From Bacillota bacterium (GTDB lineage Bacteria; Bacillota; Sulfobacillia; JAJZYS01; JAJYTV01), in the NCBI GenBank assembly GCA_021799275.1, contig JAJZAT010000023.1, positions 19,941-54,742 on the forward strand: a stretch of DNA of 34,802 nt. Direction: 5' to 3'. Both the position numbers and the translations under genes were made by a program. Below the pieces are notes generated by a model that searched no databases, was not told the origin of the DNA, and saw nothing but the letters and a program-made list of their open reading frames with translations. Numbering within the stretch: the stretch's first letter is position 1; the number at the start of each line of letters is the position of its first letter. Positions 1 through 11,255 of the stretch are shown piece after piece.

Positions 1-24
1 GCCCATAGGGGCACGAGGACGTTG

Positions 25-36
25 ACAACTGCAAAC
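25..36 (+). other. 23S precursor processing stem, 5' arm (pairs with 3018-3029)
   Basis: ACAACTGCAAAC at 25-36 is perfectly complementary to GTTTGCAGTTGT at 3018-3029. Together with the mature-end helix (39-45 with 3009-3015) it forms a long stem that loops out the whole 23S. Such stems are the usual substrate of RNase III or Mini-III in Bacillota. The perfect 12-bp match is seen directly; the enzyme that cuts it is inferred. Confidence 0.8.
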
Positions 37-38
37 GA

Positions 39-3015
<2,977 letters not shown>

Positions 3016-3054
3016 TTGTTTGCAGTTGTGAGCGCCCTCATAGGCACTCAGACC

Positions 3055-3174
3055 TTTCCGGTGGCCATAGCGGAGGTGCCCCACCCGTTCCCATCCCGAA
3101 CACGGTAGTGAAAGCCTCCAGCGCCAAGGGTACTCGCTCCGAAAGGAGCCGGGAGAGTAGGTCGCCGCCGGGAA
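3055..3174 (+). rRNA. rrf: 5S ribosomal RNA
   Basis: The 5S rRNA, about 118-120 nt, starting 40 nt after the 23S. The terminal helix is seen as 3056-3065 pairing with 3164-3173. The conserved CCGAACACGG segment (loop C region) is at 3096-3105. It is followed immediately by a strong terminator, so the operon order is 16S-23S-5S with no tRNA after 5S. Confidence 0.96.
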
Positions 3175-3180
3175 ACTTTT

Positions 3181-3208
3181 AGACCCCCTGCACCAGCAGG
3201 GGGTCTTT
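3181..3208 (+). terminator. rRNA operon intrinsic terminator
   Basis: An 11-bp perfect stem, AGACCCCCTGC (3181-3191) with GCAGGGGGTCT (3196-3206), and a 4-nt loop. It is preceded by TTTT and followed by TTTCCCTTT. Its place directly after 5S fits termination of the rRNA transcript. Confidence 0.93.
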
Positions 3209-3287
3209 CCCTTTGCTGCGGGCAGGAGCGGGACACCGGCGGTGTGGAATGGCACGGCAGTCGATGTCGCGACGAGGAGACCTGCTT

Positions 3288-3851
3288 ATGTTCGTGCAAA
3301 GGCTCGCTGGCGAAGCGTACTTGAGGCTTCTCGACCTGCAGGACGCCGGTGAGGTGTTTGCGCTCACCGACGCGTCGCGCGACCATCTGCGCCGCTGGCT
3401 GCCCTGGGTGGATTTCACGCGGACCGTTGCGGACAGCGAGGCGTTCATCGCTTCCAGCTTGGAGCAGTTCGCCCGTGGCCTCGGCTTTCAGGCAGGCATC
3501 TGGCGCGGCGGGACACTCTGCGGCGTCGCGGGCATGCATCCCATCGACCGCGCGAACAGGCAGGGGTCCATCGGGTACTGGATCGGCGCGGCGTACGAGG
3601 GGCAAGGGCTCATCACGCTCGCCTGCCAGGCCGTTCTCGACGAAGCCTTCACGCGTTACGGTCTGCATCGTATGGAACTCAGGGCCGCGGCCGGGAACGA
3701 GAGGAGCCAGGCCGTCGCCCGGCGGCTGGGCTTTACACGCGAGGGCGTGGTGCGCGATGCTGAGTGGCTCTACGACCACTATGTCGATCACGTCGTCTTC
3801 GGGATGCTCGAGGAGGAATGGCGCCGTGCAGGACGGAGGGAAGGCGAGTAA
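3288..3851 (+). CDS. GNAT family N-acetyltransferase (RimJ/RimL-like)
   Basis: A 187-aa acetyltransferase of the RimJ/RimL branch of the GNAT fold, which moves an acetyl group from acetyl-CoA to an amine such as a ribosomal-protein N-terminus or a small molecule. The substrate cannot be told from sequence. Visible features are the start of the domain with the LRLLDLQDAGEVFAL segment, the GSIGYWIGAAYEGQGL acetyl-CoA-binding region, and the late segment NERSQAVARRLGFTREGV typical of RimL-like proteins. I chose ATG 3288 because GAGGAGA lies seven bases before it; a longer frame from 3213 has no such site and its extra 25 residues look unlike the family. Its end overlaps the next acetyltransferase gene by 26 bp, suggesting translational coupling. 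Confidence 0.88.
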   Translation: MFVQRLAGEAYLRLLDLQDAGEVFALTDASRDHLRRWLPWVDFTRTVADSEAFIASSLEQFARGLGFQAGIWRGGTLCGVAGMHPIDRANRQGSIGYWIGAAYEGQGLITLACQAVLDEAFTRYGLHRMELRAAAGNERSQAVARRLGFTREGVVRDAEWLYDHYVDHVVFGMLEEEWRRAGRREGE

Positions 3852-4332
3852 GCTGAGCTTTCGGCCGATCGACCTCGAACGGGACTGGGACGCGCTGGTC
3901 CGATTCCATCGTGACCTGTTCGAGATCAGCTTCGGTGCGGACCGGACGTTCTCCGAGGACATCTACCGTGGCATCCTGCACGACCGCCTCGCCAAGTTTC
4001 CCGGCGGGCAGATGCTTGCTCTGGCTGGCGGGGCCATCGTTGGGCAAGTGGAGTTTTGGACCCGTCCTTATGAGGGGCGGGACGTCGGCTACGTCAGTCT
4101 CTTCTACCTCACGCCGGATTGGCGCGGGCGGGGACTCGGCGTTGAACTTGTCGAAAGTGCCGAGCGCTACTTTCGGACGTGCGGCATGACGGAATACCAG
4201 CTCCGCGTTTCGGAACGCAACGAACGTGCGCTGCGCTTCTACCTGCGCCAGGGCTTCACGAAGCTCGCGTCTGAGGAGAGAGATGGCGTCGTCACGTGGC
4301 TGATGGGCAAGAGTCTGCTTCAGCCGGCCTAG
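3826..4332 (+). CDS. GNAT family N-acetyltransferase
   Basis: A second, distinct GNAT acetyltransferase of 168 aa. The acetyl-CoA-binding motif is clear in VSLFYLTPDWRGRGLGVELV (the RGRGLG loop), followed by the usual helix and by NERALRFYLRQGFTKL. The start GTG 3826 lies inside the previous gene; AGGAGG at 3811-3816, also inside that gene, is spaced nine bases from it, so the two proteins are probably made from one message by coupled translation. The substrate is unknown. The two genes are not close copies of each other, so this is a pairing rather than a recent duplication. Confidence 0.87.
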   Translation: MQDGGKASKLSFRPIDLERDWDALVRFHRDLFEISFGADRTFSEDIYRGILHDRLAKFPGGQMLALAGGAIVGQVEFWTRPYEGRDVGYVSLFYLTPDWRGRGLGVELVESAERYFRTCGMTEYQLRVSERNERALRFYLRQGFTKLASEERDGVVTWLMGKSLLQPA

Positions 4333-4351
4333 GACGGCTGAGGTCTCACGC

Positions 4352-4382
4352 GGGAGCGGGGTGCATCGGGCGCCCCGCTCCC
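4352..4382 (+). terminator. Probable terminator after the acetyltransferase pair
   Basis: GGGAGCGGGG (4352-4361) pairs perfectly with CCCCGCTCCC (4373-4382). It is followed by AATCTCTCTC rather than a clean T run, so it may be an inefficient or factor-assisted terminator. It sits 19 bases after the stop of the second acetyltransferase. Confidence 0.6.
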
Positions 4383-4559
4383 AATCTCTCTCGGCCGTAG
4401 ACGAAGTGCCGACGGGTCCCGCTTCTAGCTAGACCGTGGGGAGGAGGCATATTCTTCGGCCGGCGACATAACCGTTAAGCGGGGGACAAGCTCCCCTGCA
4501 GGCGCCAATTCAGCGTGGCAGAGTGTCTCAGACGGCGATATGGAGGAAGGTGGCATGGA

Positions 4560-6236
4560 ATGCAGCGCGTGAAATCGACCCTGCGGCGCGTGATCGGTAT
4601 CCTGGCCACGGCGTCCATGGCGTACACCCTCGGCGGCGGGGCAGGAGTCCTGACGGCGAGGGCGGCCTCGCCGCATGGGACCCTGCACTATGCGGAGAAC
4701 AGCAGCATTCCCACGCTCGATCCGGCTTCCTGGAGCGGTGTCACGGAGCAGCGTCCGATGTCGATGATCTACGACACACTCGTCGAGTACAACGAGACGA
4801 ACACCGGCCTGCATCCGGCGCTCGCCGAGAGTTACACGGTGTCTTCGAACGGACTTGTCTACACGTTCCACCTGCGCCCTGGCGTAAAGTTTTCGAACGG
4901 CGACGCGGTCACGGCGGACGACGTAGTCTACTCCCTGAATCGCATCACGTCGGGCGATCCCCTGGGTGCCGGCGCCGCGCCCTACAGCGGCGCCTATTCC
5001 GACATCCAGGGGTACCAGCAATGGATCAAGAGCGGCAAGTCCGCGACGGTGGGCGAGCCTGGCCTCTCCGGTGTGACGTCCCCTGCGCTCGGCGTCGTGC
5101 AGATCAAGCTGGCGGCACCGCAGCCCTACTTCCTCAATGAACTCGCCCTGACGTCCGCCGCCGTCCTCGATCCCAAGATCGTGCAGGAGTACGGCAAGAA
5201 CTATGAGCTGCACGCGGTGGGGACGGGGCCATATCGGTTGCTTTCCTGGAATCAGGGCCACCAGATGATCCTCGCCGCGAACCCGGCGTCTTGGCGCGGC
5301 GCGCCGTCGATCGCCAGGATCGTCATCGACGAGAACGTGAACTCGGATCTTCAGCTGCTGCGCTTCGAGAAGGGCGAGTACGACCTCATCAACGGCCCCC
5401 TGCCGTCCGAGGTGTACGCGAAGGTCCTGTCGGATCCCAAACTGCGGAACCTGTACCACACGGCGCCGATGAATGGCGTCCTCTACTTCTCCTTCAACTT
5501 CACGAAGCCGCCCTTCAACAACCTCGACATGCGGCTCGCCGTCAACTATGCCGTCAACAAGGCGCTGATCGTCCGCAACATCACGAACGGCCGCGCGACG
5601 ATCATGTCGCAGCCCCTGCCACATGGCATCGCCGGCTACGACAAGGCGCTCAAACCCTATCCCTACAACCCGGCCCTCGCGCGCAAGTACCTGAAGCTCG
5701 CGCACTACAGCGGCCAACCGATCACACTGATCTACCCGAGCCAGACGCAGGACCGCATCCGCATGGCCGAGATGATCCAGCAGAACCTGAAGGCCGTCGG
5801 CATGAACGTCCAGATCCAGGGCGTTTCGGAGTGGACCGCGTTCAACGACGAGGAGTACAATCCGAAGGCGAACTGGAATATGGCATGGTACGACTGGTGG
5901 CAGGACTATCCCGACGCGCAGGACTTCCTCGAGAACCTTCTCGGCACCGAGATGTTCAACGCGACGAACGTGGGCAACTGGACGAACGCAAAGTTCCAGC
6001 AACTCGTCGACACGGCTGACACCTTGCCGCCGACCGCGAACGGCCAGCGCGTCAAGGACTACCAGCAGGCGGAAGTCATCGCGCACCAGCAGGTGCCGTG
6101 GCTCTTCATCTACACGCTCTGGCAGGATGACCTGGTGCAGCCGTGGATCCACCCGCAGGGCACAAGCAAGGACCTGATGCTGTACCTGCATCCCGTGCTG
6201 ACCACCCAGTTCAACCACCTGACAACGACGCACTAG
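4560..6236 (+). CDS. Secreted ABC-type peptide/oligopeptide solute-binding protein (SBP family 5)
   Basis: A 558-aa extracytoplasmic binding protein of the oligopeptide/dipeptide/nickel class (SBP_bac_5), which presents substrate to an ABC importer. Family features include the early TLDPASW segment, PALAESYTVS, YTFHLRPGVKFSNGD with ADDVVYSLNR, the GTGPYRL motif, and DMRLAVNYAVNKALI. The N-terminus is a signal peptide with basic KSTLRR, a hydrophobic core, and an AxA-type site near residues 34-36 (ARAA). There is no lipobox cysteine, unusual for a Gram-positive binding protein. ATG 4560 is chosen because GGAGGAAGG lies about nine bases upstream and it starts the signal peptide cleanly. No permease or ATPase genes lie beside it, so its transporter must be encoded elsewhere. 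The ligand is not predictable. Confidence 0.92.
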   Translation: MQRVKSTLRRVIGILATASMAYTLGGGAGVLTARAASPHGTLHYAENSSIPTLDPASWSGVTEQRPMSMIYDTLVEYNETNTGLHPALAESYTVSSNGLVYTFHLRPGVKFSNGDAVTADDVVYSLNRITSGDPLGAGAAPYSGAYSDIQGYQQWIKSGKSATVGEPGLSGVTSPALGVVQIKLAAPQPYFLNELALTSAAVLDPKIVQEYGKNYELHAVGTGPYRLLSWNQGHQMILAANPASWRGAPSIARIVIDENVNSDLQLLRFEKGEYDLINGPLPSEVYAKVLSDPKLRNLYHTAPMNGVLYFSFNFTKPPFNNLDMRLAVNYAVNKALIVRNITNGRATIMSQPLPHGIAGYDKALKPYPYNPALARKYLKLAHYSGQPITLIYPSQTQDRIRMAEMIQQNLKAVGMNVQIQGVSEWTAFNDEEYNPKANWNMAWYDWWQDYPDAQDFLENLLGTEMFNATNVGNWTNAKFQQLVDTADTLPPTANGQRVKDYQQAEVIAHQQVPWLFIYTLWQDDLVQPWIHPQGTSKDLMLYLHPVLTTQFNHLTTTH

Positions 6237-6248
6237 GCGAGGAACCCA

Positions 6249-6277
6249 GGGACCCGGGCCGATCTGGCCCGGGTCCC
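6249..6277. terminator. Bidirectional terminator hairpin between convergent genes
   Basis: A 12-bp perfect stem, GGGACCCGGGCC (6249-6260) with GGCCCGGGTCCC (6266-6277), and the loop GATCT. It lies between the binding-protein gene and the end of the minus-strand acyl-CoA synthetase gene. There is no T run on either side, so its strength is uncertain. Confidence 0.72.
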
Positions 6278-6300
6278 TGCGCATCCGAGTGGGCTTGCCG

Positions 6301-7989
6301 CTACGCCGTCGTCTGGCCCGCCGCGCCTTCGAGGCCGAGCTCCTTGACGGCCGCCTCCCGCATCACGTACTTCTGCACCTTTCCCGTGACGGTCATGGGG
6401 AAGGCGTCGACGAACTTGACGTAGCGCGGGATCTTGAAGTGGGCGATCTGCCCCCGCGCGTACTCCCGCATCTCCTCTTCGGTCGAGGTCTCGCCCGGTT
6501 TCAGGCGGATCCAGGCCATCACCTGCTCGCCGTACTTCTGGTCCGGGACGCCGATGACCTGGATGTCGGCCACCTTGGGATGCGTGTAGTAGAACTCCTC
6601 GATCTCACGCGGGTAGATGTTCTCGCCGCCGCGGATGATCATGTCCTTGATGCGGCCGACGATGTTGACGTAGCCGTCATCGCGCATCACCGCGAGATCG
6701 CCGGTGTGCATCCAGCGCGCGGCGTCGATCACCTGCCCGGTGGCGTCGGGATTCTGCCAGTAGCCGAGCATGACGGCGTAGCTGCGCGTCACGAGCTCGC
6801 CCGTCGTGCCGCGCGGCACGACGCGCCCCGTGGCAGGATCGACGATCTTCACCTCGACGTGCGGATGCACCTGGCCCACCGTGCCGACGCGCAGCTCCAG
6901 GGGATCGTCGGCACGGGTCTGGGTCGAGACGGGAGAGGTCTCCGTCATACCGTAGGCGATCTCCACCTCGGACATGTGCATACGGGACTGCACCTGGCGC
7001 ATCACCTCCACGGGGCAGGGCGATCCCGCCATCAGCCCCGTGCGCAGCGAACCGAGGTCATAGCGCTCGAAGTCCGGGTGGCCGAGCTCGGCGATGAACA
7101 TGGTCGGGACGCCGTGCAAGGCGGTGCAGCGTTCGGCCTCGACGGTCGCCAGCACCTGGCCCGCGTCGAAGCCCTCGCCGGGGATGACCATGGTGGCGCC
7201 GTGCGTGACGCACGCCAGGTTCGCGAGCACCATGCCGAAGGTGTGGTAGAAGGGGACCGGGATGCAGAGGCGGTCTTCCGCCGTAAAGCGCATCAGTTCG
7301 CCGATGAAGTAGCCGTTGTTGAGCAGGTTGTGGTGCGAGAGCGTGGCGCCCTTGGGTAGGCCTGTGGTACCGGACGTGTACTGGATGTTCACGGGCTCGT
7401 CGAACTGGACATCCGCCTGGCGGCTCAGCACCTCCTCCACCGGGATGGAGTCGCCGAGGCGCAGGAGATCCGACCAGGTGCGCATGCCGCGGGGAGCCTT
7501 GTCCGCCAGCACGACAATCTCCTTGAGTTCCGGGAAGTCCGGATGCGAGACGGGGCCGCCGCGGAGCTCGCCGAGCAAGTCGTGCAGCATGCCGAGGTAG
7601 TCGCTGGGACCGAAGCCCGGCGCCGTGATGAGGGTGCGGATGCCGCTTTGGCGCAGGGCGTAGCCGAGCTCGCGCAGCCGATAGGACGGGTTGACGTTGA
7701 CGAGGATGGTGCCGATCTTCGGCGTGCCGAACTGGGTCACGATCCATTCCCAGCGGTTTGGCGACCAGATGCCGACCCGCTCGCCGGGCTGTACCCCGAG
7801 GGCCAGGAGGCCGCGCGCCAGTTGCGTGGCCACTGCACTCAGCTCGTGGTAGGTGAGTCGCATGCCCTTCTGGCGGTCGACGACAGCCTCCCGGTCGCCG
7901 TGCAGCTTTGCCTGCGCGTCGAAGTGATCGCCGATCGTCTGACCAATGAGCGGCTCCAGTGTCGTGCCATGAGCGTAGCTAGGGTTCAT
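6301..7989 (-). CDS. Acyl-CoA synthetase (AMP-binding, FadD/YngI-like)
   Basis: A 562-aa adenylate-forming enzyme that activates a carboxylic acid, probably a medium- or long-chain fatty acid, through an acyl-AMP to the CoA thioester. Signatures are the P-loop-like [18 protein letters not shown], the aromatic/ATP motif [10 protein letters not shown], the hinge region [19 protein letters not shown] followed by [19 protein letters not shown], and the C-terminal lysine motif [10 protein letters not shown]. Length matches YngI-type enzymes. The start is ATG 7989, with GGGGGAG seven bases before it; a longer upstream frame lacks this support. It is followed on the same strand by nothing and preceded by an MFS gene 101 bp upstream, which may share its transcript. 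The exact acid cannot be named. Confidence 0.93.
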   Translation of the reverse strand: MNPSYAHGTTLEPLIGQTIGDHFDAQAKLHGDREAVVDRQKGMRLTYHELSAVATQLARGLLALGVQPGERVGIWSPNRWEWIVTQFGTPKIGTILVNVNPSYRLRELGYALRQSGIRTLITAPGFGPSDYLGMLHDLLGELRGGPVSHPDFPELKEIVVLADKAPRGMRTWSDLLRLGDSIPVEEVLSRQADVQFDEPVNIQYTSGTTGLPKGATLSHHNLLNNGYFIGELMRFTAEDRLCIPVPFYHTFGMVLANLACVTHGATMVIPGEGFDAGQVLATVEAERCTALHGVPTMFIAELGHPDFERYDLGSLRTGLMAGSPCPVEVMRQVQSRMHMSEVEIAYGMTETSPVSTQTRADDPLELRVGTVGQVHPHVEVKIVDPATGRVVPRGTTGELVTRSYAVMLGYWQNPDATGQVIDAARWMHTGDLAVMRDDGYVNIVGRIKDMIIRGGENIYPREIEEFYYTHPKVADIQVIGVPDQKYGEQVMAWIRLKPGETSTEEEMREYARGQIAHFKIPRYVKFVDAFPMTVTGKVQKYVMREAAVKELGLEGAAGQTTA

Positions 7990-8090
7990 CCTCGCGCTCC
8001 CCCTTCCGGTCCATGGGCAATCAGCCAGTGGATGGTTAGCAGCGCGATTCGGCGAATGGACGGGATCTCCTTCAGCCGTTTGGACCAAGA

Positions 8091-9314
8091 TCAGGTCGCA
8101 CGGACGCTGCGCCGTACCCCCAGGAGGGAGGCGGCAGTCACCAAGAGGCCAATGACACCGGCCGCCAGGAAGGCCAGGGTGGTGCCGCCCGCCTCGCTGA
8201 GATAGCCGGCGAACAGCGCGCCAAGCGGACTCGTGCCGAGGAATACGTAGCTGTAGAGGCCGGCCACTCGGCCCTGCAGGTCGTCGGGCGCGGCCAGCTG
8301 GACCATGGCGTTGGTGGCGGAGGTGTACACGGTGTAGAAGATGCCGACCACTACGAGGAACAGCAGCACGAGCCAAAGCTCCCGCTGCGGGGCGAGCAGG
8401 ACCTGGAAGAGGCTGTAGCCCGCGGCGCTCAGGAGCAGCATGCTCCAGGTGGCGCGACTCAGGGCGGCGGCGATCAGGGCGCCCAACACCGCGCCGAGGC
8501 CGAACAGCGACGAAATGAGGCCGAACACCTCCGGGCCGGAGTGCAGGGTCTGGGCCGCCAGGACCGGCAGCAGCACGGAGAAGTTGATTCCCGTGATCGA
8601 GACCACGGTGAGCAGAAGGAGCGGGATCAGGACGGCGGGCGTCTTGCGGGCGTAGCTGAGTCCCTCGCGCACGCTCGTCAGCATGCGCATGCGAAGGTCC
8701 GCCTGCCGCACCGGGTAGAACTCGCCTGCGTTCATCACGGCGAGGGCGATCACGACCGCCACGTAGCTGACGGCGTTGAGTGCGAAACAGACGCCCACCC
8801 CGGCCGTGGCGATGATCACGCCGGCCAGCCCCGGACCGACGATGCGCGTCGCGTTGTTGACCCCGGAGTTAAGGGAGATGGCGTTCGCCAGCTCCTCGCG
8901 TCCCACGAGGCGGATCATCAGGCGCTGCAGGCTGGGGCTGTTGAAGATCATCACGATGCCACGAGCGGCGGCGATCGCGTAGATGACGGCCATGTTCGTC
9001 AAGTGCAGCCAGGCAAAGGCGGCGAGGGCGACCGCCAGGAGGCCCATGGCCGCCTGCGTCGCGATTAGGGTGCGCCTCGGGTCGAGCCGGTCGCTCAGTG
9101 CCCCGCCGAACAGCCCGAACAGCGTGAAGGGAAGAAACTGCCAGAAAGACACAAGGCCCACGTCGACCGCGGAGTGCGTCAGCTCGAGGACGAGCCAGGA
9201 CTGCGCCGCCCCCTGGAGCCACGTACCGATCTGCGAGATGGCCTGGCCGCCGAAGTAGAGACGGTAGTTGCGGTGCAATCTGAGACTGTCGAAGGTGTGC
9301 AGGCCGCGGCTCAC
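8091..9314 (-). CDS. MFS transporter (EntS/MFS_3-type exporter)
   Basis: A 407-aa major facilitator protein with about 12 membrane segments, of the drug/siderophore-exporter type (DHA3, EntS-like). Family landmarks are the N-terminal [20 protein letters not shown] with [14 protein letters not shown], the loop 2-3 motif [14 protein letters not shown], the [25 protein letters not shown] segment (given here in part) and the late [20 protein letters not shown] segment. The start is probably GTG 9314; upstream AAGG is a modest ribosome site, so a nearby start is possible. It sits between a DCC-family gene and the acyl-CoA synthetase on the same strand. The cargo is unknown; with an acyl-CoA synthetase beside it a lipid-like or hydrophobic compound is possible, but that is a guess. 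Confidence 0.9.
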   Translation of the reverse strand: MSRGLHTFDSLRLHRNYRLYFGGQAISQIGTWLQGAAQSWLVLELTHSAVDVGLVSFWQFLPFTLFGLFGGALSDRLDPRRTLIATQAAMGLLAVALAAFAWLHLTNMAVIYAIAAARGIVMIFNSPSLQRLMIRLVGREELANAISLNSGVNNATRIVGPGLAGVIIATAGVGVCFALNAVSYVAVVIALAVMNAGEFYPVRQADLRMRMLTSVREGLSYARKTPAVLIPLLLLTVVSITGINFSVLLPVLAAQTLHSGPEVFGLISSLFGLGAVLGALIAAALSRATWSMLLLSAAGYSLFQVLLAPQRELWLVLLFLVVVGIFYTVYTSATNAMVQLAAPDDLQGRVAGLYSYVFLGTSPLGALFAGYLSEAGGTTLAFLAAGVIGLLVTAASLLGVRRSVRAT

Positions 9315-9439
9315 CTCGGGGACCTTGCGGGCCGGACGGGATGTGCGCGGGAAGTGGACATCGCCATGCCTCCAAAAAGTTCAGCGCGTAGCGATTCCTT
9401 GCCTCGACGGGCGATCCCTTTCCAGGGAAGGCCGCCTGA

Positions 9440-9808
9440 CTACCGGCGCTCGCGCGTGCGGAGCAGAAAGGCTGGCAGGTGTGCGCGGTGGCGGGCGATG
9501 AGCCGATAGACGGGGTCCGCGATGCCGAGCGCGATACCCGCGCGGAGCAGGAGGGCCGGGAGCCATCCGTCCGGCAGGCGGCGGTAGATGGCAAGGACGG
9601 CCCGCGCCCCGCTGTGCCAGCCGCTGCTGTCCCGGACGTGGATCGCCTCTTCGAGACGGCTGCGGTCCGGGGCGTCCGGGGGCAGTTCGGCCTGCAGCGG
9701 CTGCAGATCGAGACACCGCCCGGAGTCCTCGCGCCGCCAAGCGTCGGCCGCGGCGCAGCAAAGCTCGCACGTGCCGTCGTAGTAGACCTCCAAACGTTCA
9801 TCCGGCAA
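9440..9808 (-). CDS. DCC-family thiol-disulfide oxidoreductase-like protein (DUF393)
   Basis: A 122-aa protein of the DCC family. The defining N-terminal motif is present as VYYDGTCELCCAAADAW, with D, C and C in the expected DxxCxxC order, followed by the usual LQPL segment and a C-terminal hydrophobic part ending VYRLIARHR. The family is thought to have a thioredoxin-like fold; its substrates are not known. The frame opens with TTG 9808, with GAGAAGG seven bases before it, and no in-frame ATG is better placed. It lies 125 bp upstream of the MFS gene on the same strand and divergent from the YerC-like regulator. Confidence 0.85.
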   Translation of the reverse strand: MPDERLEVYYDGTCELCCAAADAWRREDSGRCLDLQPLQAELPPDAPDRSRLEEAIHVRDSSGWHSGARAVLAIYRRLPDGWLPALLLRAGIALGIADPVYRLIARHRAHLPAFLLRTRERR

Positions 9809-9925
9809 GGCGTCGCCTTCTCTCCTTTGATTCGTGAAAGCTTGCCTACAGGATTCGCTCCCCGCCTGGGCGAAGTTGCGATCAAGGCGCCAGTTGCGCC
9901 GATTTTGCCCTGGACGTGGTCAAGC

Positions 9926-10207
9926 GTGCAAGAGACGGACGGGCGTGAGCTGCTGGTGGCGGCCCTTTTGAGCCTCAAGACACCGGAAGATTGCACGGCA
10001 CTTCTGCAGGACCTCTTGACGCCTGGTGAAATCCGGGCGCTCGAGCAGCGCGTCGCGGTGGCGTCCGCCCTCCTGCGCGGGGCCACCTATGAGCAGGCGA
10101 AAGCGTCGACAGGCGCATCCGCCGCTACCATCAGCCGTGTGCGCCGCGCCATATTCCATGGACAGGGGGGCTACCGCCAGGTGCTTGGCGGCGCTCCAAA
10201 GCCGTAG
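9926..10207 (+). CDS. yerC: YerC/YecD-type TrpR-like transcriptional regulator
   Basis: A small (about 94 aa) DNA-binding protein of the TrpR/YerC-YecD family. The pattern LLSLKTPEDCTALLQDLLTP, then EIRALEQRVAVASALL, then the helix-turn-helix GATYEQAKASTGASAATISR and VRRAIFHGQGGY matches the family in order and length. The regulated genes and any effector are unknown. The start is uncertain: GTG 9926 gives the family length but has no clear ribosome site, and an in-frame TTG at 9905 adds seven residues. The region upstream is shared with the divergent DCC-family gene. Confidence 0.82.
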   Translation: MQETDGRELLVAALLSLKTPEDCTALLQDLLTPGEIRALEQRVAVASALLRGATYEQAKASTGASAATISRVRRAIFHGQGGYRQVLGGAPKP

Positions 10208-10238
10208 CATGGATTAGGCCGTTCCGGCATGGCCCATC

Positions 10239-10247
10239 TGTTATGAT
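10239..10247 (+). promoter_or_regulatory. Possible extended -10 promoter for the polysaccharide deacetylase gene
   Basis: TGTTATGAT contains TATGAT (10242-10247) with an upstream TG dinucleotide, the extended -10 form. No good -35 is seen at normal spacing (GCCGTT at 10218-10223 is weak). It lies about 34 bases before the start codon. Confidence 0.45.
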
Positions 10248-10280
10248 GAGCGGGCACCTCTTTGCGAAAGGGAGGGCATG

Positions 10281-11255
10281 ATGCGCGCGATCATTCCAGC
10301 CGCATTGGCGCTGGCCGTCCTGTTGACGGCATGCGGCAGCCTGCCTCAGGCGGCGCCCTCGCACCACTCCCACAAGAGGCCGACCTTGACTGCGAAAGTG
10401 CGGACGGCACCGCTGAAGGCCGCGGCCGCCGCGGGTCCCGTCTACTATCAGCACCAGGTCGTGATTCTGATGTACCACGGCCTGAGTCCAATGGCACATG
10501 GCGACTACATCACACCCGGGTCGTTCGCGGCCGAGATGGCCGCTCTCGAGACCAAGGGGTTCCACTTTGTCAGCCTGCCGCAGGTCCAGAGTTTCCTCGC
10601 TGGTGGCAGCCTGCCGCCGAACGCGGTCGCGGTCACGTTTGACGACGGCCTCGAAAGCGTCTACACCTACGCCTATCCGATCCTTTCGCAGGACAAGGTG
10701 CCGTTTGCCACGTTCCTGATCGTCAACCGCATCGGTCGCTTTCCAGGCGATCTCTCCTGGGCCCAGGTGAAGGCGATGGAACAGTCCGGCCTGCTGACCG
10801 TCGGGTCGCATACCCTGGCGAGCCACGGCACCGTGCCCACTGGACCTGGCAAGACCGGTCCGGCCCTGACGTCGCTCATCTACGACGCGGCCACGGGCAA
10901 GACGGAAACGCCCGCGCAGTATTCGGCGCGCATCAGCACGGACCTCAGGCACGCCCGCCAGATCCTCCAGGCGGAGACGGGCCAGCCGGTCGTGTGGTTC
11001 GCCTATCCCTTCGGTTCCTACGACCAGCAGGTGGAGCGCATCCTGCGCGAGGAGGGCTATCGCTACGCGGTCCTGGCCGAGTGGGGGTGGGGCGTGACGA
11101 CCTCGGCCCAGCCGCTCGAACTGCCGCGGATCAACACCGGGACGCCCAAGACGACGCCGGCGACGATCGCTTCGACCGTCCGCTACATCGCGTCGCTGAC
11201 CGCGCACGACCCCGGGGCCGTGCCGCCACCTTCCTTCGTTCCTAGTTGGCCTTAG
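10281..11255 (+). CDS. Lipoprotein polysaccharide deacetylase (NodB domain)
   Basis: A 324-aa membrane-anchored member of carbohydrate esterase family 4, which removes N-acetyl groups from peptidoglycan or another amino-sugar polymer outside the cell. The N-terminus is a lipoprotein signal with lipobox LLTAC. The NodB motifs appear in order: TFDDG (motif 1, catalytic Asp), GSHTLASHG (metal His ligands) and FAYPFGSYDQQ (motif 3). The MYHGLSP segment before motif 1 resembles PgaB/IcaB-type enzymes. ATG 10281 is preferred to ATG 10278 because AAAGGGAGGG (10267-10276) leaves too little room before the first. Its last 14 bases overlap the end of the convergent kinase gene. Whether the target is peptidoglycan or an exopolysaccharide is not decided. 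Confidence 0.9.
   Translation: MRAIIPAALALAVLLTACGSLPQAAPSHHSHKRPTLTAKVRTAPLKAAAAAGPVYYQHQVVILMYHGLSPMAHGDYITPGSFAAEMAALETKGFHFVSLPQVQSFLAGGSLPPNAVAVTFDDGLESVYTYAYPILSQDKVPFATFLIVNRIGRFPGDLSWAQVKAMEQSGLLTVGSHTLASHGTVPTGPGKTGPALTSLIYDAATGKTETPAQYSARISTDLRHARQILQAETGQPVVWFAYPFGSYDQQVERILREEGYRYAVLAEWGWGVTTSAQPLELPRINTGTPKTTPATIASTVRYIASLTAHDPGAVPPPSFVPSWP

Noticed and set aside
4425-6284. A 619-codon minus-strand frame opposite the binding-protein gene
   Set aside because: Long antisense frames are common in GC-rich genes; the plus-strand protein is clearly real and this translation shows only Arg/Val/His-rich filler.
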